6,466 bases of DNA from Candidatus Eiseniibacteriota bacterium (GTDB taxonomy: Bacteria > Eisenbacteria > RBG-16-71-46), in assembly GCA_005893185.1 (NCBI GenBank), contig VBOS01000248.1, positions 1-6,466 of the forward strand, written 5' to 3'. Under the pieces are notes generated by a model that was not told the origin of the DNA, made no database searches, and saw nothing but the letters and a program-made list of their open reading frames with translations. The translations under genes were made by a program, and so were the position numbers. Within the stretch, counting starts at the first letter, position 1. The number at the start of each line of letters is the position of its first letter. Below, one piece after another: positions 1-6,046 of the stretch.

Positions 1-817
1 GCTCGAACGCGATGCGCGGCGGCATGTAGAAGCGCGCGCCGCGCGTGTGCGGCCAGCGCAACCCGATCCGCAGGCGCCGCAGCCTGAGGAAGGCGCGGCC
101 CGCCTGCTCGGCCTTGCCCTGGAACGTTGTCACCCCGTGCCGCTCCGCTTCCGACTCGAGGCTTTCGTCCCAGCGGTAGTCGGGCGGGCAGAAGGAGCGC
201 GGCGCGCGCCCCACGAGGGCGCCGAAGCGTGCGACCGCGCGCTCGAGATTGCGGCGCCGTGTCGCGAGGGGCTCGGAGGGATCGTACTCGCCGCTCGCCT
301 CCACAGCTGCGCAGACCGGGCTCTGCTGCGCGATCGCTCGCCGCGCGTCGTCGTCGCCCCGACGCAGCGCCGCGAGCCACGCGCTCTCAGGAAGGTGATG
401 GAGGCCGTGCAACTCCACCCACCACACGCCCGCCTCGCACGCGCGCAGCACATCTTCCCAGAAGCCCGGACGCGACCAGCGCCCGGGTGTATCCGGCAGG
501 TCCACGAGAGGAATGGTCGGCGCGTCGAGCGCGGGCGAGGCAAGCCGCGCGTAATCGGGATTCGCCATCACCGTGTTGGCCTGCCAGACCGGCGGGAAAC
601 CGTCGCCGCCGCTGTGCTCGAGCAGGAGACCCGCGAGCGCCTTCACGTCGGCCGCGCTCTCCAGCGTCGAGCCGCCATAGCGTTCTCCCGCGGGGCTCCG
701 GAACGCGGGTGTGCCCGCGAGCGCCGTCCAGGCCTCGCGATCCGGCACCCACGCGCACAGCCCCCAGTCGTCGCTCTCGAGCACGACCGCCCTGAGCCGG
801 GCCCAGTCGAGATTCAC
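1..817 (-). CDS. NodB-fold polysaccharide-deacetylase-like protein (C-terminus beyond left edge)
   Basis: The first 272 residues are visible and no stop is reached at the left edge. I read the frame codon by codon and found it open throughout. Three motifs fit the NodB/polysaccharide deacetylase fold: a metal-site-like ESDDWG at residues 14-19 right after a beta strand (LRAVVL), an H-G-L-H-H cluster at 137-141 (ELHGLHH), and SFCPPDYRWDES at 208-219, which corresponds to the R/F-x-P-P-Y loop followed by a helix. Family members remove acetyl groups from sugars or act on related amide bonds. Here the motifs depart from the classical TFDDG and H-S-x-x-H forms, so the substrate and even catalytic activity are uncertain. 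No signal peptide is visible, suggesting a cytoplasmic protein. The GTG start at 817 was chosen because GAGGAA lies 6 nt upstream and the first strand follows at once; an in-frame GTG further upstream, near 878, would add about 20 arginine-rich residues and is less likely. The gene is divergent from the glycosyltransferase to its right, consistent with an envelope-glycan neighbourhood. Confidence 0.8.
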   Translation of the reverse strand, partial: MNLDWARLRAVVLESDDWGLCAWVPDREAWTALAGTPAFRSPAGERYGGSTLESAADVKALAGLLLEHSGGDGFPPVWQANTVMANPDYARLASPALDAPTIPLVDLPDTPGRWSRPGFWEDVLRACEAGVWWVELHGLHHLPESAWLAALRRGDDDARRAIAQQSPVCAAVEASGEYDPSEPLATRRRNLERAVARFGALVGRAPRSFCPPDYRWDESLESEAERHGVTTFQGKAEQAGRAFLRLRRLRIGLRWPHTRGARFYMPPRIAFE

Positions 818-823
818 CCGCGG

Positions 824-829
824 TTCCTC
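824..829 (-). promoter_or_regulatory. Ribosome binding site deciding the GTG start of the deacetylase-like gene
   Basis: On the minus strand GAGGAA is followed by 6 nt and then GTG at 817. The competing ATG at 839 is in a different frame, whose product is arginine/glycine-rich and has no recognisable motifs. A stronger AAGGAGG at about 866-872 has no start codon at a useful distance. Confidence 0.5.
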
Positions 830-881
830 GCTCGCCCATGCGCGGCGCCCGACCGCGAGCGCCCTCCTTGGAAGAGCGCGC

Positions 882-890
882 ACTATAGCA
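882..890 (-). promoter_or_regulatory. Candidate extended -10 promoter for the deacetylase-like gene
   Basis: The minus strand reads TGCTATAGT, an extended -10 (TG-n) followed by TATAGT, a 5/6 match to TATAAT. It is the only A+T-rich spot in the divergent spacer. No convincing -35 hexamer lies 16-18 nt upstream; extended -10 promoters often lack one. Transcription from here would give a leader of roughly 60 nt before the GTG at 817. The 17-bp tandem repeats begin 8 nt upstream, covering the -35 region. Sigma-factor preferences in this lineage are unknown to me, so this is a tentative call. Confidence 0.35.
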
Positions 891-897
891 GGCGGCC

Positions 898-948
898 CGC
901 GGTCGGGCGTCGTTCGCGGTCCGGCGTCGTTCGCGGTCGGGCGTCTTT
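898..948. repeat. Three tandem 17-bp repeats in a divergent intergenic spacer
   Basis: Three head-to-tail units of the form cgcggtcgggcgtcgtt occupy 898-914, 915-931 and 932-948. Unit 2 differs at one base (c for g at 922) and unit 3 at one base (t for g at 946). A 12-bp inverted copy of the unit's first part (cgcccgaccgcg) lies at 846-857, so the spacer can also pair with itself across the promoter candidate. The rest of the 818-984 spacer is G+C-rich and shows no gene. Confidence 0.8.
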
Positions 949-984
949 GACCGGCCGCGCGCGCGCGTGCGAGAGTGCCGCGCC

Positions 985-1776
985 ATGCTCGCGACCCGGA
1001 TCCGCGCGCACAGCTGGCTCCTCGCGACACTCGCGCTCGCGGCCGCGTTCTGGGCGTTGGACCTCGCAGCGCTGCGTGCGGGCGTACCCGATCCGCTCGA
1101 CGACACGTGGGAGTACGGAGTCGTCGCGCGCTCGCTGATCGAGGGGCACGGGTTCCGCACGCAGGTGATCCACCCGCCGCTCTGGTCGCTGCGCGACGGC
1201 GCGAACACCGTGCCGGTGTTGATCCATGGTCCGCTCCTGCCGCTGCTCCTCGCGCCCCGGGTCCGCCTCTATGGGCCGCGGGCGCTCGACTGGATGCCGG
1301 TGCTGGCGGCGGAGTTCGTCTTGCTCGCAGCTTTCCTCACCTACCGGATCGGCGCGCGCGCCTTCGGCCCGCCCGCGGGCGCCGCCGCCGCCATGCTGTG
1401 GACGCTCTCGCCGCTCACGCTGCGCGCCGTGCACCACGACGTCGCGCTCGCGGTGGGCGCAGCCCTGCTCATGCTGGCGCTCGATCTGCTGCTGCAGCCC
1501 CGGCGCAGCGCGACGCTCGCGGGGGCTGCGCTCGGGCTCGCCTACCTCGCGCGCCCCGAGCTGCTGGTCGCCTCCCCGGTGCTCGCCGCTCTCGCCGGAC
1601 GGGCGTGGTGGCGGACCGCGCTCGCGTTCGTCGCGTGCGCATGGCCCTGGTGGCTGCACAACCTGGGAGCTGCGGGCTCGCCGTTCTTCAAGCGCCCGCC
1701 GCCTGGCCGCATGCGCTGGCCGCAGCACTCCCCTCGCTCCCGGCCAAGTGGCTCGGCCTCTTCCCGCACGCAGTGA
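985..1776 (+). pseudogene. ArnT/PMT-like (GT39-type) membrane glycosyltransferase, N-terminal part of a frameshifted gene
   Basis: This part reads as the N-terminal half of a polytopic glycosyltransferase that moves a sugar from a polyprenyl-phosphate carrier to an acceptor on the outer face of the inner membrane. A first membrane helix (about residues 11-31) is followed by DPLDDTWEYG, where the D39-D40 pair sits where the family keeps its acidic catalytic residues in the first periplasmic loop. LIEGHGF and VLIHGPLLPLLLAP (residues 51-57 and 78-91) and further helices at about 107-122, 131-147, 151-170 and 177-206 match the family pattern, including LAYLARPELL (185-194). The likeness ends at residue 235 (GSPFF); from there the frame gives a basic, proline-rich tail and stops at 1774-1776, while the family-like reading continues in another frame. 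ATG 985 was chosen over GTG 967 because it gives a normal basic N-terminus (MLATRIRAHSW). The break may be real decay or a sequence error. Confidence 0.72.
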
Positions 1777-2360
1777 AACGCGCGCTCCTCGTTCCGACCG
1801 GGGCGACCGGATGGCTCGCGGTCGTGGGCCTCGCAGCCGCGCTGCACGCGCGAGAGACCCGGCGGGCCGCCATCGCCGTCTTCGTCATCGGGCTCATCCC
1901 GGTGGCTGTGATGACGACGACGGTTTACGACTGGCGCTACCTCACGCCCTTCCTGCCGATCTGGGCGATCGCGGCGGCGCTCGGCGCGCGCACGCTCTTC
2001 GATGCGCTCCCGCGGTCGCTCCCCGATTGGACGCGCGCTCCCGCGATCTGGCTTTCCGCGCTCGCGCTGCTCGTCCTCCCGGCCGTCGTGCCGGCCGTGC
2101 GCGAGGGCGAGCGCGAGGCCCGCACGCTCGAGCGGCGGCTCGCGTTCGAGCGGGAATCCATCGCCGAGCTGGGCGCAGGCGTGGCCGCGCGGCGGGAGAT
2201 CCTCTTCTCCGACCGGCCCGACTTCGCGGCATGGACGGTGGATCGCGTCGGAGAGCCCAATCCGCACGGCCTGCCCGAGCGCGGGGCCGCCACCGCGACC
2301 TGGTTCCACGTGGAGAAGCAGGATTCCGTGCGCGGCGATTCAGCTAGCGGACGACGGTGA
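1773..2360 (+). pseudogene. ArnT/PMT-like glycosyltransferase, C-terminal part in the shifted frame
   Basis: The same gene continues in this frame. The family-like reading opens at about 1692-1704 (PAAWPHALAAALPSLPAKW) and runs to the TGA at 2358-2360. It contains further membrane helices (about 1803-1845, 1863-1920 and 2040-2090), the VYDWRYLTPFLPIWAIAAALG stretch matching the family's R-Y-x-x-P-x-x-P signature (1924-1985), and a soluble tail with ILFSDRPDFAAW, a pattern commonly seen at the end of such enzymes. No RBS or good start precedes the break. A GTG at 1773-1775 overlaps the upstream stop as GTGA, so reinitiation could in principle make a 195-residue fragment, but that fragment would lack the catalytic loop. 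Joining both parts gives about 455 residues, a normal length for the family. Its last 17 bp overlap the convergent gene on the minus strand. Confidence 0.68.
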
Positions 2361-3126
2361 AGGTGGTCGTCGCCGAGCGACCGGCCTGCTCGAGTCGAAG
2401 CGTGTAGAGACCCGGAGGGAGAGTCCCCGCTTCCTCGAGCTGGAGCGTGTACGAGCCCGCCCGCGCGAATCGGAGATTACGAGAGGCCAGGCGCCGGCCC
2501 TGGAGATCGAACGCCATGAGTCGCGCCGGGGTCGAAGCGGGCAAGCGAATGGTCACCGCCAGGGCGATCGACGTGGGGTTGGGATGGATTTCGGCGAAAC
2601 CGAATGCGGAGGAAGTCGCGCTCCCGGGGCCGACCGCGACGGTGGGATCGGAAGCATAGCCCTGGCAGCTCACGACCGCAGCTCCAACGGGCAGCCCCGC
2701 GAACTCCAGCAGCCCCGATTCGTCCACCCTCCCGCGGTAGGCCTGGGAGGCCAGGCGTAGGCGGACGTGGAAGTGATCTTGCGCCGTGCGGTGAAGCGAT
2801 ATCGAGAGCGGTTTGGAAATGTCCCCGTGGCAACAGCCACCCGGCGGGACCACGAACGAGCTGCTCGTCCACCCCGGATCGTTGAAGCTTACGTTGCTCG
2901 AAAGGCGCCCGGTCCGTAGATCGTAGCTCCCATGCGAGTTGTTGCCCGTCGTGTCCAGCGTCGCTCGACTCGAACTCACGCTCACCCCGGACAGGACGAT
3001 CTGATTGGTGGGACACGGGGCGGGGCTTGCAGCCAGCGCTCCCCGTCCCAGCGTCTCCCCCAGAGCGAGGAAAAGCGGTAACCGCCACTTCCTCGAGGCC
3101 TGGTTCGGCAGGCTGATTCCAGTCAT
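2344..3126 (-). CDS. Exported protein of unknown function with C-terminal FlgD/T9SS-like sorting domain
   Basis: The product has 260 residues from ATG 3126. The N-terminus has a basic stretch (SRKWR) and a moderately hydrophobic run ending GALAASPA, a weak but plausible signal peptide with a cleavage site around residue 35. Residues 38-155 form a domain I do not recognise: beta-rich, serine/glycine-rich, with cysteines at 38, 98, 99 and 154 (the pair is in GGCCHGD), which could form two disulfides outside the cytoplasm. Residues 179-260 are a FlgD-like Ig/sorting domain: E-I-H-PNP, then MAFDLQGRRLASR, PPGLYTLRLE and a final FTVVR. Such domains mark proteins for outer-membrane export or surface attachment in FCB-type bacteria. 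A GTG at 3198 would add 24 residues that bury the signal sequence, so ATG is preferred, although its GGCGGA is about 12 nt away. Base composition is lower here: two 60-base rows I counted have 34 G+C each, against 42 and 46 in two rows of the protease gene. It converges on the glycosyltransferase and diverges from the protease. Confidence 0.72.
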   Translation of the reverse strand: MTGISLPNQASRKWRLPLFLALGETLGRGALAASPAPCPTNQIVLSGVSVSSSRATLDTTGNNSHGSYDLRTGRLSSNVSFNDPGWTSSSFVVPPGGCCHGDISKPLSISLHRTAQDHFHVRLRLASQAYRGRVDESGLLEFAGLPVGAAVVSCQGYASDPTVAVGPGSATSSAFGFAEIHPNPTSIALAVTIRLPASTPARLMAFDLQGRRLASRNLRFARAGSYTLQLEEAGTLPPGLYTLRLEQAGRSATTTFTVVR

Positions 3127-3203
3127 GGATAGTAGTTTTCCGCCGCCGGCTAGGCGATCCCGTCGGGGGCCGGAAAGGGCCGCTTGGATTCCCTCCACCC
3201 CCC

Positions 3204-3216
3204 GTCTAGGCTAGAC
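3204..3216. promoter_or_regulatory. 13-bp palindrome between divergent genes, possible operator
   Basis: gtctag-g-ctagac is a perfect 6-bp inverted repeat around one central base. It lies in the spacer between the two divergent sorting-domain genes, upstream of both. A related cctagg occurs at 3227-3232. The size and symmetry would suit a dimeric regulator, but chance is possible, and I found no well-spaced -35/-10 pair around it. The remainder of the spacer (3127-3252) shows nothing else I can name. Confidence 0.3.
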
Positions 3217-3252
3217 TTGTTCGCACCCTAGGTCGAGGAGCGAGTCGTCTTC

Positions 3253-3447
3253 ATGGGTTCTTCTCCGCGATTCGGAAATGTCTCGTTCGCTGCCCTCGGC
3301 GGTCGGTCTCCGGCTCGACTCCAGGGCCGAAGCCCTGATCCCACGACCGCCTGCGGACACGCAGCCTGCGCCTCCATACTTGCCGCAGCCCTTACGCTCG
3401 CATGCTTCACGCCCGGCGTGCTCGCCCCGCCCACGGCCCAGGCCCCG
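3253..3447 (+). other. Probable signal peptide of the metalloprotease-like gene, one frame away from its body
   Basis: From ATG 3253 this frame encodes about 33 polar residues and then a hydrophobic stretch, ACASILAAALTLACF (about 3364-3408), followed by VLAPPTAQA, a good signal-peptidase I site ending at 3444. GAGGAG lies 12 nt before the ATG. After 3444 the frame turns into an arginine-rich shadow. The neighbouring frame, which encodes the whole protease body, has only a proline/arginine-rich N-terminus here and no signal peptide. Removing one base from the ccccggg run at 3443-3449 would join leader and body cleanly. The leader therefore probably belongs to the gene, with a frameshift or sequence error between them. 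Confidence 0.5.
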
Positions 3448-5974
3448 GGCCATGCCTCCGGGCGGCGCGGCTGTGCGCTCCAGCGCCGGCTCGGGGCCCG
3501 CAGACGAGGCGCGAGGCTGGGCCGCCGCGTGCGGAACGCGGCTCGAGTCGGGCGTCGAGATGCTGCTCGAGCACAACGCGCGCGCCGAGGGCGCGCCGCT
3601 TCCCACGCCCAACTCCACCGACGCCGGCGAGATCGCGGTGCTCGAGGACGACGGGACCTTCTTCTTCACCGACAAGGGCGGGAATCCAATCCTCGACCTG
3701 GTCACGGCCTCGCGCGCCTTCTACCGCACGCATGGCGACGACTACGATTGTCTGGCCTTCTACCTCGCGAGCGGGCTCACCACCTATCTCGGATCGCCCA
3801 CGGCGCTCGCCTCCTCCTACCCGCTGCGCAACTCCACGTTCGGCATCGGGCTCGACACGTTCGACATTGCTGCGCCGCTCGGGAGCCCGGCGCGGCTCGA
3901 GAACGTGCTCAGCATGAACGGGCTCCACCGCTACGCGGACAATCCCTTCTACTCGACCGATCCCGACTCCTTCACCCCGCTCGACTTCCTCGGGCACGAG
4001 TTCGGCCACCGCTGGCTGGCCTACGTCTACGTGGACTCGGCGGGCTTCATCGTGCCGGCGCTCCTCGGGCGCGCCTACCAGCACTGGAACTTCTTCTTCG
4101 ACTGCGACGCATCGATCATGGAGGGCTGCGGCTGGACCTCGCCCGCCCCCGACTCGTTCCGCACCGACAGCGTCACGGTGGGTTACGGCCGGGTGGACCG
4201 CTACCTCATGGGCCTCGTCTCCAAGGCCGAGACCGACTCGTTCTTCGTCGTGAACGCCCCCACCGCGTTCAATCCGTCCGGGATCTACAACTACCAGGCC
4301 GACCCGTTCGTGGGCCTGGGCTGCCGCGGTCGCGCGACCTGGTGGCACGTGAGCGACATCGAGGCCGCGAACGGGCCGCGCGTCCCCGACGCCGCGCACT
4401 CGCCCCACGCCTTCCGCTTGGGGCTAGTGCTGGTCACGGCCCACGGGAACGCGGCAACCTCGGCCGACCTCGCCAAGCTCGAGGCGATCCGCTCGGCGTT
4501 CGGCCCTTACTTCGCCGCCGCCACACGCTACCGCGGGTCGGTGGACTGCTCGCTCGAATCGCACGCCGGGCGCGTGTGCATCGTGCACACGATCGCGCTC
4601 GATCCCAGCTCCGTGCGGCTGTTCTGGCGTCCGGCGGGGAACGGCCCGTTCAACATGGTCCCGATGTCGTCCGCGGGGGCCGACTCGTTCGCGGCCACGT
4701 TCCCGGCCGTTGGGACCGCCGGCAACTACCAGTACTACCTGCACGCAGCCAGCGACTCGAGCGGCATCGCGGCGGACGAGCCGCCTGGAGGCGCTTCTGC
4801 GCCTCACTGGTTCCGCGTCGGCGCAGACGTCACGCCGCCCCGGATCGTGCACTACCCGGTCGTGGCGCAGGGGAAGGCGCACATGCCCCAGACCCTGCTC
4901 GCCCACGTCACCGACAACCTCGGCGTGGACTCGGTGTGGGTCGAGTACTCGGTGAATGGCGGTCCGCTGCTTTCCGCAGCTGTCACGTCCGCGGGGCGCG
5001 ACTCGTTCAAGGCCACCGTTGGCGCCGGCCTCGACTCGGGAAGCGCCGTGGCCTACCGCTTCGCGGCGCGCGACCGGGCGGCGGCGCACAACGTGGCCCA
5101 CTCCAGCGCGCCGCCCGAGACGCTGCACGTCGGCCGCAACTGGGTGCTGGACTTCGAGAACGGGGCAGAGGGGCTGATCCACGCGCCGTACTGGTACTCG
5201 TACCGCGACGCCTGGCACCTCACTCAGGTCTCGTCATCCCCTCCCTTCGGAACCGCCTGGCTGTGCGGGAGCGATTCGACCGACTATCCCGTCCATCTCG
5301 ACTCCAACCTCTATCTTCCCGTCCTCAACGACGTCGTGCCGGGCACGCACCTCCAGTTCAATCATCGCTACGGGCTCGAGAACCTGGACGACGTCTACGC
5401 GTGGGACGGCGCGCGGCTCGAGATCTCGGTGTCGGGCGGGGCGTGGCAGGTCCTCACGCCCGTCGGCGGCTACTCGCACGTCTTCTATGTCAACTCGAAC
5501 CCGTTCCAGCGCAACACGCCGTGCTGGAGCGGGCAGTCGAACGGCTGGCGCGGCGAGACCGTGGATCTCTCGCCCTACGCGCCGGGGCCCGTTCAGGTGC
5601 GGTTCCGCATGCTGGCGGACGATTTCGTGGGCGGGATCGGCTGGTCCGTGGACCACGTGCTGGTCACGTACCCCGGCTCGGTGATCTCGGTCGCGGAGGC
5701 CACGCCGCGCGCCGCGATCGGGCCGCCGCGGCCCAACCCGGTGCGGGGCGCCTTGCGGCAGTCGGTGACGCTGGCGAAGCCGGCGCGCGGCGAGTGGGCG
5801 CTCTTCGATCTCGCGGGCCGCCGCGTGGCGACGCTGTGGCGCGGGCCGATCCCCGCCGGCGGGCTCGAGCTCTCGGCGACGGTTCCGGCGTCGGTCTCCA
5901 ACGGACTCTACTTCACGCGGCTCGCCCTCGACGGGCGCGAGCAGCGGGCAGACCGGGTGGCTGTGATCCGGTAG
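3278..5974 (+). CDS. Large secreted HEFGH-motif metalloprotease-like protein with Ig-like, jelly-roll and sorting domains
   Basis: The open frame gives 898 residues from ATG 3278; the true start may be ATG 3253 through a frameshift, or ATG 3452 in this frame. The catalytic-like domain spans about residues 90-420. It has a zinc-binding HEFGH at 240-244 in FLGHEFGHRWLAY, a conserved-looking QHWNFFFDCDASIMEG (H269, E282) that could supply the third ligand, DRYLMGL ending at 313, and SDIEAANGPRVPDAA near 359-373. This order resembles a family of uncharacterised HExxH proteins in Myxococcota- and Eisenbacteria-type genomes, by my recollection of the motifs only. There is no HExxHxxGxxH, so it is not a metzincin or M6 type. 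Two Ig-like repeats follow (about 441-502 and 546-602), each with SAG-x-DSF. Residues 621-800 look like a MAM-type jelly-roll as found after secreted peptidases (FENGAEG, W-S-V-D-H-V-L-V). Residues 815-898 are a FlgD-like sorting domain (PRPNP, FDLAGRRVATL, NGLYFTRL, final VAVIR). Probably an extracellular or surface protease; the substrate is unknown. Confidence 0.82.
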   Translation: MSRSLPSAVGLRLDSRAEALIPRPPADTQPAPPYLPQPLRSHASRPACSPRPRPRPRAMPPGGAAVRSSAGSGPADEARGWAAACGTRLESGVEMLLEHNARAEGAPLPTPNSTDAGEIAVLEDDGTFFFTDKGGNPILDLVTASRAFYRTHGDDYDCLAFYLASGLTTYLGSPTALASSYPLRNSTFGIGLDTFDIAAPLGSPARLENVLSMNGLHRYADNPFYSTDPDSFTPLDFLGHEFGHRWLAYVYVDSAGFIVPALLGRAYQHWNFFFDCDASIMEGCGWTSPAPDSFRTDSVTVGYGRVDRYLMGLVSKAETDSFFVVNAPTAFNPSGIYNYQADPFVGLGCRGRATWWHVSDIEAANGPRVPDAAHSPHAFRLGLVLVTAHGNAATSADLAKLEAIRSAFGPYFAAATRYRGSVDCSLESHAGRVCIVHTIALDPSSVRLFWRPAGNGPFNMVPMSSAGADSFAATFPAVGTAGNYQYYLHAASDSSGIAADEPPGGASAPHWFRVGADVTPPRIVHYPVVAQGKAHMPQTLLAHVTDNLGVDSVWVEYSVNGGPLLSAAVTSAGRDSFKATVGAGLDSGSAVAYRFAARDRAAAHNVAHSSAPPETLHVGRNWVLDFENGAEGLIHAPYWYSYRDAWHLTQVSSSPPFGTAWLCGSDSTDYPVHLDSNLYLPVLNDVVPGTHLQFNHRYGLENLDDVYAWDGARLEISVSGGAWQVLTPVGGYSHVFYVNSNPFQRNTPCWSGQSNGWRGETVDLSPYAPGPVQVRFRMLADDFVGGIGWSVDHVLVTYPGSVISVAEATPRAAIGPPRPNPVRGALRQSVTLAKPARGEWALFDLAGRRVATLWRGPIPAGGLELSATVPASVSNGLYFTRLALDGREQRADRVAVIR

Positions 5975-5975
5975 C

Positions 5976-5993
5976 GGCGCGACCCGCCGCGCC
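5976..5993. terminator. G+C-rich hairpin after the protease stop, weak terminator candidate
   Basis: ggcgcg and cgcgcc can pair as a 6-bp stem with a 6-nt loop, starting 2 nt after the TAG of the protease gene. The 72-bp gap separates two convergent genes, where termination is expected. No T-run follows on either strand, so this is not a classical intrinsic terminator, and short G+C-rich stems are common in DNA of this composition. Confidence 0.25.
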
Positions 5994-6046
5994 CGGAATC
6001 GCGCGCGGAGCACCTCACGGGCCACGCGGGACCGAGCCCTCGCCCC

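Noticed and set aside
946..951. tttgac on the plus strand as a -35 box for the glycosyltransferase
   Set aside because: The position 17 nt downstream reads gcgaga, nothing like a -10 element, and the hexamer partly belongs to the third tandem repeat.
47..1138. Plus-strand open frame of 363 codons at the left end
   Set aside because: The product is rich in Arg, Pro and Ala with no recognisable domain, and it runs opposite the deacetylase-like gene, whose frame has clear motifs and a ribosome binding site.
387..1208. Minus-strand open frame including the ATG at 839
   Set aside because: It is arginine/glycine-rich, crosses the divergent spacer and opposes the glycosyltransferase start; the neighbouring minus frame starting at GTG 817 carries the motifs.
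883..1728. Minus-strand open frame opposite the glycosyltransferase
   Set aside because: The product is low-complexity Arg/Glu/Gln-rich sequence without hydrophobic core or motifs, and it lies wholly opposite a convincing membrane protein.
3129..3134. TACTAT on the minus strand as a -10 box for the small exported protein
   Set aside because: It lies only 2 nt before the chosen ATG, has no -35 partner, and could not give a transcript with a usable leader for that start.
3407..4408. Minus-strand open frame of 333 codons opposite the protease
   Set aside because: A Val/Glu/Arg-rich antisense shadow of the metalloprotease domain, with no motif.
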